Shown: positions 51,611 to 64,000 of the stretch, piece after piece
How positions within the stretch are numbered: position 1 is the stretch's first letter
Layout: each line of letters begins with the position of its first letter
Assembly (NCBI RefSeq): GCF_013166655.1
Contig: NZ_JABKCA010000001.1
Span: 1-64,000, forward strand
Length of the DNA: 64,000 bases
From: Lentimicrobium sp. L6
GTDB taxonomy: Bacteria > Bacteroidota > Bacteroidia > Bacteroidales > UBA12170
Direction: 5' to 3'
The notes under the pieces: model-generated
Told to the model about the DNA's origin: nothing
What the model saw: only the letters and a program-made list of their open reading frames with translations
The model's database searches: none
Program-made: the position numbers and the translations under genes

Positions 51611-54600
51611 TTGGCAACTTATCAAACAGACCGAATAAAATTTGCATCATCAAAAATTCAGCTGGATTACCCTGACTTTCTTGATATTCAACTTAAATCT
51701 TTTCAGGAGTATTTCCAACTGGAAACAAATCCTGAAAATAGAATTAATGAAGGATTGTTCAAAGTATTTAGCGAGAATTTTCCTATAACAGATGCAAGAA
51801 ATAACTTTGTATTAGAATTTATCGACTATTTTGTTGATCCTCCAAGATACTCTATGGATGAGTGTGTATATCGAGGCTTAACTTATAGCGTACCTCTAAA
51901 AGCAAAGTTGAAATTATATTGTACAGATCCTGAACATGAGGATTTTGAAACTATCATACAAGATGTTTATTTAGGGATGATTCCTTATATGACTCCCAAA
52001 GGTACTTTTATTGTTAATGGCGCTGAACGAGTAATTGTATCACAGTTGCATCGTTCTCCTGGTGTTTTCTTTGGACAAAGTCGTCATGCCAACGGAACCC
52101 AATTATATTCTGCTCGAATCATTCCTTTTAAGGGATCTTGGATGGAATTCTCTACTGATATCAATGGTGTTCTTTATGCCTATATCGATAGAAAGAAAAA
52201 ATTACCTGTAACGACATTGCTTAGAGCAATTGGTTATGAAAGTGATAAAGATATTTTAGAAATATTTGATTTAGCTCAAGAAATAAAAGTTTCTAAAACT
52301 GGACTGAAAAGAGTTGTCGGAAATAGACTTGCCGCTCATGTTGTTCGTAAATGGATAGAAGATTTCGTTGATGAAGATACTGGAGAAGTTGTTTCTATTG
52401 AAAGAACGGACGTTATTATTGAGCGTGAAACCATCATTGAAAAAGAGCATATTGAAGCGATTTTAGATTCTGGAATTAAAACTATTTTTATTCATAAGGA
52501 TTCTGAAGCTAGTAAGGATTATGCTATTATTTTTAATACTTTACAAAAAGATTCTGCCAACAGTGAGAAAGAAGCTGTTGAATATATATATCGTCAGTTA
52601 AGGAATGCTGAGCCACCAGATGAGGAAACTGCTCGTGGCATTATTGATAAATTATTCTTCTCTGACAGTCGTTATGATTTAGGTGAAGTGGGTCGTTATA
52701 GAATTAACACCAAACTTCAATTAACTACTAGTTTAGATACTAGAGTATTAACAAAAGAAGATATCATTCATATCATCAAATATCTAATTAAGTTAGTGAA
52801 TTCTAAAACTGATGTAGATGATATTGATCACTTAAGTAATCGTAGAGTTAGAACTGTAGGAGAACAATTATACCAGCAATTTGGTGTAGGTTTAGCACGT
52901 ATGGCACGTACTATTCGTGAAAGAATGAATGTGCGTGATAACGAGGTGTTTACTCCAACAGAATTGATTAACGCCAAAACATTATCATCTGTTATTAACT
53001 CTTTCTTTGGAACCAATCAGTTATCTCAGTTTATGGATCAAACGAATCCGCTTTCTGAGTTAACACACAAGAGAAGAATTTCTGCTCTAGGTCCAGGTGG
53101 ACTGTCTAGAGAAAGAGCTGGTTTTGAGGTGCGTGATGTCCACTATACTCACTATGGTCGTTTATGTACTATTGAAACTCCTGAGGGTCCAAACATTGGT
53201 TTGATATCTTCACTATGTGTTTATGCGAAAATTGATAAACTAGGTTTTATAGAAACACCTTATTATAAAGTAGAAAAAGGTGTTGTTAAGAAATTTGAAG
53301 ATCCTATATATCTAAGTGCAGAGCAAGAAGAGAATAAGATTATTGCTCAAGCTACTACTTTAATGAGTGATGATGGAGTTATCGAAAGAGATAAAGTTAA
53401 AGCTCGTTCACTTGCGGATTATCCTATTATTCCGAAAGAAGAAGTAGACCTTATCGATACTGCTCCTAACCAAATAGCATCTATAGCTGCTTCTTTGATT
53501 CCATTCTTGGAGCATGATGATGCTAACCGTGCTTTAATGGGTTCAAACATGATGCGTCAAGCAGTGCCTTTATTGAATTCTGAGGCTCCAATTGTTGGAA
53601 CAGGAATTGAAGGTAATGTAGCTCGTGATTCTCGTGTGCTTATAAATGCAGAAGGCGAGGGTGTTGTAGAATATGTGGATGCTAAAGAAATTGTTATTCG
53701 TTATTCTCGTGACGAAAGAGCTCGTTTGGTAAGTTTTGATGATGATATCAAAAAATATAGCCTGCCAAAGTTTATGCGTACCAATCAGAATACTAGTGTT
53801 AACCTTCGACCTATCGTTAAACGTGGTGACAAAGTCGTGAAAGGTCAAGTATTATGTGAAGGCTATGCTACTCAAAATGGTGAATTAGCTCTTGGTAGAA
53901 ACTTGAAAGTGGCTTTCATGCCTTGGAAAGGTTATAACTTTGAGGATGCTATTGTTATCTCTGAAAAAGTTGTTAAAGAAGACATTTTTACTTCTGTTCA
54001 CGTTGAAGAATTTACTCTAGAAGTAAGAGATACAAAACGTGGAGTGGAAGAGTTAACTAATGATATTCCTAATATTAGTGCTGAAGCGACTAAGGATTTG
54101 GATGAAAATGGTATCATTAGAATTGGTGCTGATATTACTGCGGGTGATATTTTGATTGGAAAGATTACACCAAAAGGTGAAAGTGATCCAACACCAGAAG
54201 AGAAATTATTACGTGCTATCTTTGGTGATAAAGCTGGTGATGTAAAGGATGCTTCATTAAAAGCACCTCCATCGATGATTGGTGTTGTTATTAATAAAAT
54301 GTTGTTCTCAAGAAAGATAAGAGATCGTAGATCAAAATCTAAAGAAAAAGATCTAATTGATACATTAGAGGAAACTTTCCAAAAGGAAGTAGCTGAATTA
54401 AAGAATAAACTAGTCGACAAGTTGATCGTTTTAGTTAGTGGTAAGACAAGTCAAGGTGTTTATGATAATTATAATGAGCCTATCATTCCTAAGAAATCTA
54501 AATTCTCTCAGAAATTATTAATGAGTATCGATTATCTAAATGTAAATCCTATTGGATGGACTACAGATTCCGAGAAGAATGACATGATTAAAGAAGTCAT

Positions 54601-55420
54601 TAATAATTTCACCTTGAAATATAAGCAAGCTTTAGCTGAAGTGAACAGAAATAAAATGATGACTACTATTGGTGATGAATTACCAAGTGGTATTGTTCAA
54701 ATGGCAAAAGTTTATGTGGCTAAGAAAAGAAAATTAAAAGTTGGTGATAAAATGGCGGGCCGTCACGGTAACAAAGGTATTGTTGCTAAGATTGTTCGTG
54801 AAGAAGATATGCCATTCTTAAAAGATGGTTCTCCTGTAGATATCGTATTGAATCCACTAGGAGTACCTTCAAGAATGAACTTGGGACAGATTTACGAAAC
54901 TGTTCTTGGGTGGGCTGGTAAAGAGCTTGGCTTACGATTCTCAACCCCAATTTTTGATGGTGCTTCTCTTGATCAAATAAATGATTATATGCGTCAAGCT
55001 AATCTTCCTATGAATGGTGCGGTGCATCTTTATGATGGTGGAACAGGGGAACGCTTCGATCAAATGGCAACTGTTGGATATATCTATATGTTGAAACTTC
55101 ACCACATGGTGGATGACAAGATGCACGCTCGTTCTATTGGACCTTACTCATTAATTACGCAGCAACCTCTTGGAGGTAAAGCCCAGTTTGGTGGTCAGCG
55201 TTTTGGTGAGATGGAAGTTTGGGCTGTTGAAGCATTTGGTGCTGCCAACGTTCTTCAAGAAATTCTTACCATTAAGTCTGATGATGTTATTGGCCGTGCT
55301 AAAGCTTATGAAGCTATAGTTAAGGGTGATAATATGCCAAAGCCTGGTATTCCTGAATCGTTTAATGTTTTAGTACATGAACTTAAAGGTTTAGGATTGA
55401 GTGTTAATTTTGATAAGTAA
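51611..55420 (+). CDS. rpoB: RNA polymerase subunit beta
   Basis: The 1269-residue beta subunit starts at TTG 51611 ('[20 protein letters not shown]'), matching the family N-terminus; no ATG fits better. Visible hallmarks include the rifampicin region '[20 protein letters not shown]' and '[20 protein letters not shown]', '[14 protein letters not shown]', the active-site '[16 protein letters not shown]', '[12 protein letters not shown]', and the C-terminal '[20 protein letters not shown]'. The rifampicin-pocket residues look wild type (Asp, His and Ser present). The non-ATG start may limit expression. Confidence 0.98.
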   Translation: MATYQTDRIKFASSKIQLDYPDFLDIQLKSFQEYFQLETNPENRINEGLFKVFSENFPITDARNNFVLEFIDYFVDPPRYSMDECVYRGLTYSVPLKAKLKLYCTDPEHEDFETIIQDVYLGMIPYMTPKGTFIVNGAERVIVSQLHRSPGVFFGQSRHANGTQLYSARIIPFKGSWMEFSTDINGVLYAYIDRKKKLPVTTLLRAIGYESDKDILEIFDLAQEIKVSKTGLKRVVGNRLAAHVVRKWIEDFVDEDTGEVVSIERTDVIIERETIIEKEHIEAILDSGIKTIFIHKDSEASKDYAIIFNTLQKDSANSEKEAVEYIYRQLRNAEPPDEETARGIIDKLFFSDSRYDLGEVGRYRINTKLQLTTSLDTRVLTKEDIIHIIKYLIKLVNSKTDVDDIDHLSNRRVRTVGEQLYQQFGVGLARMARTIRERMNVRDNEVFTPTELINAKTLSSVINSFFGTNQLSQFMDQTNPLSELTHKRRISALGPGGLSRERAGFEVRDVHYTHYGRLCTIETPEGPNIGLISSLCVYAKIDKLGFIETPYYKVEKGVVKKFEDPIYLSAEQEENKIIAQATTLMSDDGVIERDKVKARSLADYPIIPKEEVDLIDTAPNQIASIAASLIPFLEHDDANRALMGSNMMRQAVPLLNSEAPIVGTGIEGNVARDSRVLINAEGEGVVEYVDAKEIVIRYSRDERARLVSFDDDIKKYSLPKFMRTNQNTSVNLRPIVKRGDKVVKGQVLCEGYATQNGELALGRNLKVAFMPWKGYNFEDAIVISEKVVKEDIFTSVHVEEFTLEVRDTKRGVEELTNDIPNISAEATKDLDENGIIRIGADITAGDILIGKITPKGESDPTPEEKLLRAIFGDKAGDVKDASLKAPPSMIGVVINKMLFSRKIRDRRSKSKEKDLIDTLEETFQKEVAELKNKLVDKLIVLVSGKTSQGVYDNYNEPIIPKKSKFSQKLLMSIDYLNVNPIGWTTDSEKNDMIKEVINNFTLKYKQALAEVNRNKMMTTIGDELPSGIVQMAKVYVAKKRKLKVGDKMAGRHGNKGIVAKIVREEDMPFLKDGSPVDIVLNPLGVPSRMNLGQIYETVLGWAGKELGLRFSTPIFDGASLDQINDYMRQANLPMNGAVHLYDGGTGERFDQMATVGYIYMLKLHHMVDDKMHARSIGPYSLITQQPLGGKAQFGGQRFGEMEVWAVEAFGAANVLQEILTIKSDDVIGRAKAYEAIVKGDNMPKPGIPESFNVLVHELKGLGLSVNFDK

Positions 55421-55458
55421 GGAGTTATAATAACTCAGATTTATAATACATTGTAAAT

Positions 55459-58400
55459 ATGGCTTTTAGAAAAGAAAATTATCTTACACAGGGAAGTTTT
55501 AATTCCATAACCATTAGTCTAGCTTCTCCAGAACAAATTCTGGAGCAGTCTAGTGGAGAGGTTTTGAAACCTGAAACTATCAATTACAGAACATATAAAC
55601 CAGAACGTGATGGTTTGTTTTGTGAGCGTATTTTTGGGCCTGTAAAAGATTATGAGTGTCATTGTGGGAAATATAAAAGAATTAGATACAAAGGAATCGT
55701 TTGTGATCGTTGTGGCGTTGAAGTAACTGAAAAGAAAGTTCGACGTGAAAGAATGGGTCATATTCAGTTAGTTGTTCCTGTTTCACATATCTGGTTTTTC
55801 CGTTCCTTGCCAAATAAAATTGGAGCCCTTTTAGGTCTTCAATCAAAAAAATTAGATACTATTATATATTATGAGCGCTATGTGGTGATTAACCCTGGTA
55901 TAGCTCGTAATGTAGATGGTACTGATTTAAATAAAATGGATTTCTTAACGGAAGAAGAATATTTCGATATTCTAGAAACTATTCCTGTAGAAAACCAATC
56001 TCTAGATGATAGTAATCCTGACAAGTTCGTTGCAAAGATGGGAGCTGATGCCATTTATGACATCCTTTCAAATCTTGATCTCGATAAGGTATCATTTGAA
56101 TTAAGACATAAAGCAAATACTGAAACTTCACAGCAACGTAAACAAGATGCATTAAAACGTCTACAAGTTTTTGAAGCTTTTCGTGAAGCACAATCAAGAA
56201 TTGAAAATCGTCCTGAGTGGATGATTGTTAAGGTAGTTCCGGTAATTCCACCAGAATTGCGACCTTTGGTACCTCTTGATGGTGGTCGTTTTGCTACTTC
56301 TGATTTGAATGATTTATATCGTCGTGTAATCATTAGAAATAATCGATTAAAAAGATTAATAGAAATCAAAGCTCCAGATGTAATTATGCGTAATGAAAAA
56401 CGTATGTTACAAGAAGCTGTTGATTCTTTATATGATAATTCTAGAAAAGCGAATTCAGTTAAAACAGACAGTAATCGTGCATTAAAATCTCTAAGTGATA
56501 GTTTGAAAGGTAAGCAAGGACGTTTCCGTCAGAACTTACTTGGTAAACGTGTGGATTATTCTGGACGTTCTGTTATTGTTGTTGGTCCTGAATTGAAATT
56601 GAATGAGTGTGGTTTGCCTAAGGGTATGGCCTCTGAGCTCTTCAAACCTTTTATTATTCGTAAATTACTGGAGAGAGGTATTGTAAAGACTGTAAAATCA
56701 GCTAAGAAAATTGTAGATAGAAAAGATCCTGTTGTTTGGGATATCCTTGAAAACATTTTGAAGGGACATCCAGTTATGCTAAACCGTGCTCCTACACTGC
56801 ACAGATTAGGTATTCAGGCTTTCCAACCTAAACTGATTGAAGGAAAAGCGATACAGCTTCACCCATTAGTTTGTACTGCTTTTAACGCGGATTTTGATGG
56901 TGACCAGATGGCTGTTCATGTTCCCCTAGGAAATGCTGCTATTTTGGAAGCCCAAACTCTAATGTTAGCTTCTCATAATATTTTAAACCCTGCTAATGGT
57001 GCCCCAATTACGGTACCATCTCAGGATATGGTTTTGGGTCTGTATTATATGACCAAGCCAAGAAAATCTACTGAGGAATTAGTTGTTAAAGGAGAAGGAT
57101 ATACCTTCTATTCTCCTGAAGAAGTAATTATTGCTTATAATGAGAAAAGTGTAGATCTACATGCCATAATCAAGGTTAAGGTTTATGACATGGTAGATGG
57201 TGAAGAAGTAAATCACCTTATTGAAACAACAGTGGGAAGAGTTCTTTTCAACCAAGTTGTTCCAAGAGGTTTTGCTTATATCAACCAATTGTTAACTAAG
57301 AAATCTTTAAGAGATATTATTGGTGATATGATTAAAGTATTTGGTACTGCTAAAACAACCAAATTCCTTGATGATATTAAATCGATTGGTTATAATATGG
57401 CTTTCAAAGGCGGATTGTCTTTTAACCTTGGTGATGTAATCATTCCTGAGATTAAAGAGCAGTTAGTTATTGATGCCAATCAAGAAGTAAATGAAGTAAT
57501 GAATAACTATAATATGGGTTTCATTACTAATACAGAAAGATATAATCAGATTATTGATATTTGGACCCATGCCAACTCTCATTTAACTCATACATTAATG
57601 ACTGAGTTAATTAAGGATAAGCAAGGATTTAATTCAGTTTATATGATGCTTGACTCTGGAGCGAGGGGTTCTAAAGAACAAATTCGTCAGTTAAGTGGTA
57701 TGAGGGGATTGATGGCTAAGCCACAAAAGTCTGGTGCTTCTGGAGGAGAGATTATTGAGAATCCTATTCTTTCTAACTTTAAAGAAGGTTTATCAGTATT
57801 AGAGTACTTTATTTCTACTCACGGTGCTCGTAAAGGTTTGGCCGATACTGCGCTTAAAACTGCTGATGCTGGTTATCTTACACGTCGTTTAGTCGATGTT
57901 GCACAAGATGTTATTATTTCTGAACCTGATTGTGGGACATTAAGAGGTCTTTCAGTTACAGCTTTAAAGAAAGGTGAAGAAACTGTAGAAACCATTTATG
58001 AAAGAATTCTTGGTAGAACAACTGTCTATGAAGTTTACCATCCTGTAACAAAAGAGTTAATCGTTGCTGGTGGAGATCATATAACTGAGGAGATAGCTAA
58101 AGAAATCGAAACTGCTGGAATCGAATCAGTAGAGATTCGTTCGGTATTAACTTGTGAATCTAAAAAAGGTGTTTGTGCTAAATGTTATGGACGTAACCTT
58201 GCAAGTGGAAGAATGGTTCAAAAAGGAGAGGCTGTTGGTGTTATTGCAGCTCAGTCTATTGGTGAACCAGGAACCCAGTTGACATTGAGAACTTTCCACG
58301 TTGGGGGTACTGCTTCTAATATTGCTACTGCTTCAAAGATCATGTCTAAGTTCGATGGAGAATTAGTTATCGATGAACTAAGAACTATTGAATATGTAGA

Positions 58401-59769
58401 TTCTGAAGGAGAAAAGTATAATGTGGTTATTGGACGTTCTGCAGAAATGAAAATTGTAGATAAGAAAACCAATGTTGCACTAGCTTCTTCCAATATTCCT
58501 TATGGTTCGAAACTTTATAAAAAGCCTGGAGATACTTTAAAGAAAGAAGATGTCATCTGTGAGTGGGATCCTTATAATGCGGTTATCATATCTGAAGTTA
58601 AAGGTAAGGTCGCATTTGAGAATATTATTCAAGGTATCACATTTAGAGTAGAATCTGATGAGCAAACTGGATTCCAAGATAAAGTAGTTATTGAGACTAA
58701 GAAAAAAGGTATCAACCCTAATATCAGAATATTAAATTCTGCTGGGGAAGTTGTTAAAATATATGATATTCCAGTTGGTTCTCATATTATTGTAAACGAG
58801 AAGGACAGTATCAAAGCAGGAGAAATTTTAGTGAAGATTCCTCGTGCAGTTGGTAAGTCTGGTGATATTACTGGTGGTCTGCCAAGAGTAACTGAGTTAT
58901 TCGAAGCACGTAACCCATCTGATCCTGCTAAGGTTGCTGAAATTGACGGTGTTGTTAGCTTTGGTAAGAAATTGAAGCGTGGTAATAGAGAGGTAATTAT
59001 TACAAGTAAAACTAATGAGCAAAAGAAATATTTGATTGCAACATCAAAACAAATTTTGGCTCAAGAAAATGACTTCGTAAAATCAGGTACTCCATTATCA
59101 GAAGGTGCTATGACTCCTGCCGATATTTTAGCAATTAAAGGACCTATGAAGGTTCAAGAATATATTGTGAATGAGATTCAGGAAGTATATCGACTTCAGG
59201 GGGTAAAGATCAATGATAAGCATTTTGAGGTGATTGTTCGCCAGATGATGCGTAAAGTTGAGATTATGGACCAAGGAGATACTAAGTTTTTAGAAGGAGA
59301 ATTGGCGAATCGTATTGACTTCTTGGAAGAAAATGATTTCATTTTCGGACAGAAAGTAGTTGAAGATCCAGGTGATAGTACTGAAGTAGTTGCAGGACAG
59401 ATTATAACTGCCAGAAAGCTGAGAGAAGATAATTCGATGTTGCGTCGTAAAGATTTAGCATTAATTACTTCTAGAGATGCTAAGCCAGCTACAGGGCGTC
59501 AGGTATTGCAAGGGATTACTCGTGCTTCTCTTCAAACTAAGAGTTTCATTTCTGCCGCTTCTTTCCAGGAAACAACCAAAGTATTGACCAATGCTGCTAT
59601 TAATGCTAAGCGTGATCACTTACTAGGATTGAAAGAAAACGTTATCGTTGGACATCTAATTCCTGCAGGTACTGGATTAAGAGAATATGAAAACTTAATT
59701 GTTGGTTCTAGTGAAGAGTACCAAGCTTTATTAATGAGTCGCGAAGAAAGTTTAGGTCATAACGATTAA
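55459..59769 (+). CDS. rpoC: RNA polymerase subunit beta'
   Basis: The 1436-residue subunit has the zinc ribbon '[20 protein letters not shown]', the catalytic '[12 protein letters not shown]', the bridge/trigger regions ('[20 protein letters not shown]'), and the second Cys cluster 'CGTLRG' and '[13 protein letters not shown]'. Its gap to rpoB is 38 bases and contains the small palindrome GAGTTAT-A-ATAACTC (55422-55436). Confidence 0.98.
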   Translation: MAFRKENYLTQGSFNSITISLASPEQILEQSSGEVLKPETINYRTYKPERDGLFCERIFGPVKDYECHCGKYKRIRYKGIVCDRCGVEVTEKKVRRERMGHIQLVVPVSHIWFFRSLPNKIGALLGLQSKKLDTIIYYERYVVINPGIARNVDGTDLNKMDFLTEEEYFDILETIPVENQSLDDSNPDKFVAKMGADAIYDILSNLDLDKVSFELRHKANTETSQQRKQDALKRLQVFEAFREAQSRIENRPEWMIVKVVPVIPPELRPLVPLDGGRFATSDLNDLYRRVIIRNNRLKRLIEIKAPDVIMRNEKRMLQEAVDSLYDNSRKANSVKTDSNRALKSLSDSLKGKQGRFRQNLLGKRVDYSGRSVIVVGPELKLNECGLPKGMASELFKPFIIRKLLERGIVKTVKSAKKIVDRKDPVVWDILENILKGHPVMLNRAPTLHRLGIQAFQPKLIEGKAIQLHPLVCTAFNADFDGDQMAVHVPLGNAAILEAQTLMLASHNILNPANGAPITVPSQDMVLGLYYMTKPRKSTEELVVKGEGYTFYSPEEVIIAYNEKSVDLHAIIKVKVYDMVDGEEVNHLIETTVGRVLFNQVVPRGFAYINQLLTKKSLRDIIGDMIKVFGTAKTTKFLDDIKSIGYNMAFKGGLSFNLGDVIIPEIKEQLVIDANQEVNEVMNNYNMGFITNTERYNQIIDIWTHANSHLTHTLMTELIKDKQGFNSVYMMLDSGARGSKEQIRQLSGMRGLMAKPQKSGASGGEIIENPILSNFKEGLSVLEYFISTHGARKGLADTALKTADAGYLTRRLVDVAQDVIISEPDCGTLRGLSVTALKKGEETVETIYERILGRTTVYEVYHPVTKELIVAGGDHITEEIAKEIETAGIESVEIRSVLTCESKKGVCAKCYGRNLASGRMVQKGEAVGVIAAQSIGEPGTQLTLRTFHVGGTASNIATASKIMSKFDGELVIDELRTIEYVDSEGEKYNVVIGRSAEMKIVDKKTNVALASSNIPYGSKLYKKPGDTLKKEDVICEWDPYNAVIISEVKGKVAFENIIQGITFRVESDEQTGFQDKVVIETKKKGINPNIRILNSAGEVVKIYDIPVGSHIIVNEKDSIKAGEILVKIPRAVGKSGDITGGLPRVTELFEARNPSDPAKVAEIDGVVSFGKKLKRGNREVIITSKTNEQKKYLIATSKQILAQENDFVKSGTPLSEGAMTPADILAIKGPMKVQEYIVNEIQEVYRLQGVKINDKHFEVIVRQMMRKVEIMDQGDTKFLEGELANRIDFLEENDFIFGQKVVEDPGDSTEVVAGQIITARKLREDNSMLRRKDLALITSRDAKPATGRQVLQGITRASLQTKSFISAASFQETTKVLTNAAINAKRDHLLGLKENVIVGHLIPAGTGLREYENLIVGSSEEYQALLMSREESLGHND

Positions 59770-59780
59770 AAAATAGAATT

Positions 59781-60101
59781 ATGTCAGATAATAATTTAAA
59801 GCAAAATAAACTCAATATTGAGTTAAGCGATGAAGTAGCAGAAGGCCAATATTCAAATATGGCAGTTATCACTCACTCTCATGCTGAATTTATTATTGAC
59901 TTTGTAAAGATGATGCCAGGTGTTCCTAAGGGAAAGGTTAAGTCTAGGATTATTTTAACACCAGAACATGCCAAACGTTTGTATAAAGCATTGGCAGATA
60001 ATTTAAGAAAGTTCGAAGCTATGCACGGACCTATTAAAGAATCGAAAGGTGGGGATCCGGGGATGCAATTCTCTATGGGAGGGCCTACAGCAGAAGCTTA
60101 A
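59781..60101 (+). CDS. DUF3467 family protein
   Basis: The 106-residue acidic-to-neutral protein has 'LNIELSDEVAEGQYSNMAVI', 'HSHAEFIIDFVKMMPGVPKG', 'KSRIILTPEHAKRLYKALAD', typical of DUF3467, which often follows rpoC in Bacteroidota. Its role is unknown; position suggests a link to RNA polymerase. It starts 11 bases after rpoC and ends the operon. Confidence 0.9.
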   Translation: MSDNNLKQNKLNIELSDEVAEGQYSNMAVITHSHAEFIIDFVKMMPGVPKGKVKSRIILTPEHAKRLYKALADNLRKFEAMHGPIKESKGGDPGMQFSMGGPTAEA

Positions 60102-60105
60102 AAAG

Positions 60106-60140
60106 AAAAAGCCGTTTCAATTTTTGAAACGGCTTTTTTT
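60106..60140. terminator. Bidirectional terminator after the rpoBC operon
   Basis: A 15-pair perfect stem AAAAAGCCGTTTCAA/TTGAAACGGCTTTTT with a three-base loop; the A and T flanks let it serve both the rpoBC operon and the convergent minus-strand gene. Confidence 0.92.
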
Positions 60141-60147
60141 ATTTTGA

Positions 60148-60759
60148 CTAGTCCTCGAAGAATTGACCTCCTTTTTCTTTAAAGGCTAGCCAATCTATAT
60201 GATCTAGAATTAATTCCTCTGTATAATCTTTGATATGAATTAGTTTTATTTTTTCCTTCACTTCATGAGATTCTTTTCTTTTGATGTTCTTAATGATTGG
60301 TATTTTATTCCAAAAATTATGGATTTGATCATTTAACCTTATTCTTTTTGATCTGACTTCCTTGTATTCTAATAAGAGATGACCTCTTTCTTTAGCAATA
60401 CTGATAAAAAAGGATCTCGTATTCTTATAATGCTGAGATTTTAGAGGCGCCATGATACCAGCAAATTCTTTATTGATAATTCGTCTACTACTGTGAAATT
60501 TATAGAGTAAATTATCAAGTTTACTCGTTTTAGGTTTCCCAAATATCTGGCCAAAGGGCATCCTACTGTTTTTGGGTAAGCTATTAACTCTATCGATGAT
60601 AGATTCAATATGACCAATAATCTTCAAATAGTCATCCTCTAGCTCAATTCGATTCTGTTTAACGTTATCTTTCTTGACTACGATTTTATCTTTCCTTTGA
60701 AGCTTTTTATCTTCTTTCTTACTGATTACTTGTTCAGCCTCCTCTAACCAATGAGCCAT
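60148..60759 (-). CDS. Basic helical protein of unknown function
   Basis: The 203-residue protein is rich in Lys/Ile and mostly helical. The N-terminus is very charged ('EEAEQVISKKEDKKLQRKDK'), the middle has 'SRMPFGQIFGKPKTSKLDNL', and the end is acidic ('DYTEELILDHIDWLAFKEKG'). No domain is recognised. It starts 11 bases after butyrate kinase, so it is co-transcribed with it. No signal peptide or span, so cytoplasmic. Confidence 0.6.
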   Translation of the reverse strand: MAHWLEEAEQVISKKEDKKLQRKDKIVVKKDNVKQNRIELEDDYLKIIGHIESIIDRVNSLPKNSRMPFGQIFGKPKTSKLDNLLYKFHSSRRIINKEFAGIMAPLKSQHYKNTRSFFISIAKERGHLLLEYKEVRSKRIRLNDQIHNFWNKIPIIKNIKRKESHEVKEKIKLIHIKDYTEELILDHIDWLAFKEKGGQFFED

Positions 60760-60770
60760 AATGCGATTTC

Positions 60771-61853
60771 TTATTTATATTCGTTAATGTCAATTTCTCC
60801 TTTTAAGGCTAAATAGGAATTCATAGCAAGTGCGTCTAAGTCGTTTACGCTAGGAAATAATGCTATAGGAGCAACTGACTTTATTTTTTCACTTAAATAT
60901 TCTGTGAAAAGAGGATAGTTGAAAATGCTGCCACTTAATAAGATAGCGTCTACATTGAAATCGAGAGCTGCAGCCATACTGCCAATGTGCTTGGCTACAT
61001 TATATGCCATGGCTTCCATATAGAATTTAGCTTTTTCGTCACCATTGGCAATTCTTTCAAATATTTCATGAATATTACTTGTGCCTAGATGAGCATGAAT
61101 GCCGCCCTCTTTTGTAATCATTTTCATGATTTCTTCTTTAGTGTATTTTCCGCTAAAGCAAGTGTCTACTAGTTTACCAGTTGGTAAAGTACCTGTTCTA
61201 TGAAGAGAAAATGGGCCAGCGCCATCAAATGCTTGATTCACATCAACAACTTTCCCACCTTTGTGCGCTCCAATTGAAGTTCCACCACCACCTATATGTG
61301 CAATAATCATTCGCATGTCATAATAACATTTATTATTGCTCTTGGCAAATTTTCTTGCTATGTATTTATGATTCAAAGCATGGAAAATAGATTTTCGTTC
61401 AAATTCTGGATGGCCGGTTACTCTGGCAATATCATCAAGTTCATCGACGACTACTGGATCTGCTAAAAATGCACGAGCATTTGGTAGTTCTTTAGAAATA
61501 TTATCTGCAATAATTCCACCCATATTGGTTTCGTGCATTCCTTGATAACCAGTTAATAAATGTTCCTTCATTAAATCGTTTATCTCATATACTCCAGCAA
61601 CTTTTAAAGGTTTTATTAATCCTCCTCTGGCCACAACAACTTCTATGGCCTCATAGTTGACATCATTTGACTTTAGTTCAGAAAGTATAGCTTGCGTTCT
61701 AAAATCAACCTGATCCATTACTTGGTTAAACTTATCAAGATCCTCCGCTTTATGCTTTATTGTTTTTAGGAAGATTACATTTATATTTCGGTAAACGGCA
61801 ATTTTTGTTTGGTGTACTTGTGGGTAAATCACCAATATTTCTTTTGATATCAT
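60771..61853 (-). CDS. buk: Butyrate kinase
   Basis: Butyrate kinase interconverts butyryl phosphate and butyrate with ATP. The 360-residue ASKHA-fold enzyme has 'ILVIYPQVHQTKIAVYRN', 'EVVVARGGLIKPLKVAGVYE', 'MIIAHIGGGGTSIGAHKGGK', 'QAFDGAGPFSLHRTGTLP' and 'VDAILLSGSIFNYPLFTEYL', typical of Buk rather than acetate kinase. Branched-chain acids such as isobutyrate are also possible substrates. No phosphotransbutyrylase gene is visible; the next gene upstream is a mutase. Confidence 0.92.
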   Translation of the reverse strand: MISKEILVIYPQVHQTKIAVYRNINVIFLKTIKHKAEDLDKFNQVMDQVDFRTQAILSELKSNDVNYEAIEVVVARGGLIKPLKVAGVYEINDLMKEHLLTGYQGMHETNMGGIIADNISKELPNARAFLADPVVVDELDDIARVTGHPEFERKSIFHALNHKYIARKFAKSNNKCYYDMRMIIAHIGGGGTSIGAHKGGKVVDVNQAFDGAGPFSLHRTGTLPTGKLVDTCFSGKYTKEEIMKMITKEGGIHAHLGTSNIHEIFERIANGDEKAKFYMEAMAYNVAKHIGSMAAALDFNVDAILLSGSIFNYPLFTEYLSEKIKSVAPIALFPSVNDLDALAMNSYLALKGEIDINEYK

Positions 61854-61939
61854 GTGTGTCGTTTTTTAAGGTGTTCAATAAGCGAAGATAAAAATATTTT
61901 CAGTGAAAAATATCTATATTTTTATCTATGAAATTATAA

Positions 61940-64000
61940 CTACATATTTCTTCTGTATTGTCCACCAATATTGAATAATGCTCCGGTAATTTGACCTAAA
62001 GAACAATGTTTGGTGGTTTCCATTAATTGATTGAAAATATTTCCTCCTTTTGAAGCTACTTCTTTTAATTCTGCTATTTCTTTTTCGGATTCTTCTTGAT
62101 AAGTGTGATGTAACTGACCTAGCATTTCAATTTGATATTCCTTTTCTTCAGGTCTAGCTCTAATCACATTTTGAGGAATAATGGTAGGAGATCCATTCGA
62201 GCTCAAAAATGTATTAACACCCATGATTGGAAGTCCTCCAGAGTGTTTAAGCCCTTCATAATATAAGGATTCCTCTTGTATTTTTGAACGTTGATACATG
62301 GTTTCCATGGCTCCTAATACACCTCCTCTTTCTGTAATTCTGTCAAACTCTGAAAGTACTGCTTCTTCAACCAAAGCAGTTAATTCTTCAATAATAAATG
62401 CACCTTGAAGAGGATTCTGGTTTTTTGCCATTCCCAATTCATGATTGATGATCAGTTGAATCGCCATTGCTCGTCTAACAGACTCCTCAGTAGGTGTAGT
62501 GATGGCTTCATCATATGCATTGGTATGGAGTGAGTTACAGTTGTCGTATATGGCATAAAGTGCTTGTAGGGTAGTTCTTATGTCATTAAAATCGATCTCC
62601 TGGGCATGAAGTGAACGACCTGAAGTCTGAATATGATATTTTAGTTTTTGTGAACGACTATTGGCACCGTATTTATTCTTCATAGCTTTTGCCCAAATAA
62701 TTCTAGCTACTCTTCCTATTACTGCATATTCTGGTTCTAATCCATTGCTGAAAAAGAAAGATAGGTTAGGTGCAAATTTATTGATGTCCATTCCTCGGCT
62801 TAGGTAATATTCAACATAAGTGAAGCCATTAGAAAGTGTAAAAGCCAGTTGAGAAATTGGATTAGCACCAGCTTCTGCAATATGATATCCTGATATTGAT
62901 ACCGAATAGAAATTATTGATATTATTATCGATAAAGTATTCTTGGACATCTCCCATCAGTTTTAAGCTAAAATCAGTAGAATAAATACAGGTATTTTGGG
63001 CTTGATCTTCTTTGAGGATGTCAGCTTGAACCGTTCCTCTTACTCTGCAAATTGTGTCCTCCTTGATTCTTTGATAAACCTTATTAGGTAAAACCATATC
63101 TCCGGTTACACCCAGAAGCATTAACCCTAAGCCATTATTTGTTTCTGGAAGTTCTCCTTGATAGGATGGACGTTGAGTTCCTTTTTTGGCAAATAATTCT
63201 TCTATCTTTTTATGGACAGAATCCTCTAAGCCATTCTCTTTGATATAGATTTCGCATTGTTGATCTATAGCTGCATTCATAAAATAACCTACTAAAATAG
63301 GAGCTGGACCATTAATAGTCATGGAAACAGAAGTTTTCGGATCTGATAAATTGAAACCAGAATATAATTTCTTAGCATCATCTAAGCAAGCAATACTTAC
63401 TCCAGCATTACCTATTTTCCCATAAATATCAGGTCTACGATCTGGATCTTCCCCATAAAGCGTTACAGAATCGAATGCAGTGGAAAGCCTTTTTGCCGGC
63501 AATCCTTTAGATACATAATGGAATCGTTTATTGGTTCTTTCAGGGCCTCCTTCTCCTGCAAACATTCTCGTAGGATCTTCACCTTCTCTTTTAAATGGGA
63601 ATACTCCAGCGGCATAAGGAAACTCTCCAGGTAGGTTTTCAAGTAATGACCATTTTAAAATATCTCCTTTACTCTTGTATTTGGGGAGGGCCAGTTTATT
63701 AATCTTGAGTCCAGAAAGTGTTGTGGTGTTTGTGGTGACTTTAATTTCTTTATCTCTAACTTTATAGGAAAATTCATCACCAGAAAATTGAGCTACTTTG
63801 GTGTCCCAGTTTTTTAGTATTTCTTTGTTTCTTGGATCTAAATCTAGATTCTGTTGATGTATTTCTTTATCTAGTTCTTGGATGAGTTGAATTGATACAT
63901 GGCTAGATTCCAGATGAGATTTGGCCATTTCGAGCCCATGAAGTTGATGCGCCAATTCAGCTTGTTTTTCCACCCATTGGTTATAATTTCTGATGGTTTC
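61940..64000 (-). CDS. icmF: 3' part of fused isobutyryl-CoA mutase (IcmF-like)
   Basis: The frame is open to the window edge, so the N-terminus is missing; the GTG at 63973 is internal. The visible 687 residues are an acyl-CoA mutase substrate domain. The hallmark '[20 protein letters not shown]' has Phe where methylmalonyl-CoA mutase has Tyr/Arg contacts ('RPWTIRQYAG'), which points to IcmF, the B12-dependent isobutyryl/butyryl-CoA mutase fused to a GTPase chaperone. Further motifs: '[20 protein letters not shown]', '[20 protein letters not shown]', '[20 protein letters not shown]', '[20 protein letters not shown]', and end 'GGQYRRNM'. The cobalamin-binding and GTPase domains should lie upstream. 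Confidence 0.82.
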   Translation of the reverse strand, partial: ETIRNYNQWVEKQAELAHQLHGLEMAKSHLESSHVSIQLIQELDKEIHQQNLDLDPRNKEILKNWDTKVAQFSGDEFSYKVRDKEIKVTTNTTTLSGLKINKLALPKYKSKGDILKWSLLENLPGEFPYAAGVFPFKREGEDPTRMFAGEGGPERTNKRFHYVSKGLPAKRLSTAFDSVTLYGEDPDRRPDIYGKIGNAGVSIACLDDAKKLYSGFNLSDPKTSVSMTINGPAPILVGYFMNAAIDQQCEIYIKENGLEDSVHKKIEELFAKKGTQRPSYQGELPETNNGLGLMLLGVTGDMVLPNKVYQRIKEDTICRVRGTVQADILKEDQAQNTCIYSTDFSLKLMGDVQEYFIDNNINNFYSVSISGYHIAEAGANPISQLAFTLSNGFTYVEYYLSRGMDINKFAPNLSFFFSNGLEPEYAVIGRVARIIWAKAMKNKYGANSRSQKLKYHIQTSGRSLHAQEIDFNDIRTTLQALYAIYDNCNSLHTNAYDEAITTPTEESVRRAMAIQLIINHELGMAKNQNPLQGAFIIEELTALVEEAVLSEFDRITERGGVLGAMETMYQRSKIQEESLYYEGLKHSGGLPIMGVNTFLSSNGSPTIIPQNVIRARPEEKEYQIEMLGQLHHTYQEESEKEIAELKEVASKGGNIFNQLMETTKHCSLGQITGALFNIGGQYRRNM

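Overview
The window looks like a chromosomal segment of a low-GC Bacteroidota. The evidence is type IX secretion (T9SS) sorting domains of both type A (812-1813) and type B (38519-44689), many 'SCKK'-type lipoproteins, promoters of the TTG-N19-TAnnTTTG class, almost no Shine-Dalgarno sites, and the gene order rpsU-xerC-hpf-tRNAs-tuf-trpT-secE-nusG-rplKAJL-rpoBC. The genus cannot be fixed from sequence alone; butyrate kinase next to an IcmF-type mutase suggests short-chain acyl-CoA metabolism.

Bases 1-14,850 are an accessory island of polymorphic-toxin debris. Four 3' ends of RHS or toxin genes (1814-3730, 4786-6051, 8703-8769, 11822-13052) are each followed within 1-15 bases by a small membrane or lipoprotein gene that is probably its immunity gene. 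Three of the four lie directly downstream of a RAYT/REP element (Y1 HUH transposase with long imperfect inverted ends). The four RAYT copies sit at 4285-4785, 7992-8702, 10771-11316 and 11317-11821. None encodes a complete protein. Two carry exactly the same 197-base internal deletion. Around them lie Receptor-L-domain-like exported proteins, lipoproteins and a broken FGE-sulfatase-type lipoprotein gene whose 5' end is duplicated upstream.

Bases 14,850-38,530 hold ordinary housekeeping and envelope genes: an E2 acyltransferase, metallophosphoesterase, lnt, dus, a glycosyltransferase plus flippase-like pair, ruvC, tatC, ProX-like deacylase, the purH-mreB-mreC-mreD-thioredoxin lipoprotein operon, htpG, a lemA/TPM cluster, a hybrid histidine kinase and a CAP-SPOR protein. 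The 2056-residue secreted PKD protein (38519-44689) contains a clear three-domain higher-order repeat.

Bases 44,800-60,140 are the translation and transcription super-cluster: rpsU, xerC, hpf, four tRNAs, tuf, tRNA-Trp, secE, nusG, rplK, rplA, rplJ, rplL, rpoB, rpoC and a DUF3467 gene, with recognisable promoters, terminators and an rplL-rpoB attenuator. The right end carries, on the minus strand, an unknown basic protein, butyrate kinase and the 3' part of an icmF-like fused mutase cut by the window edge.
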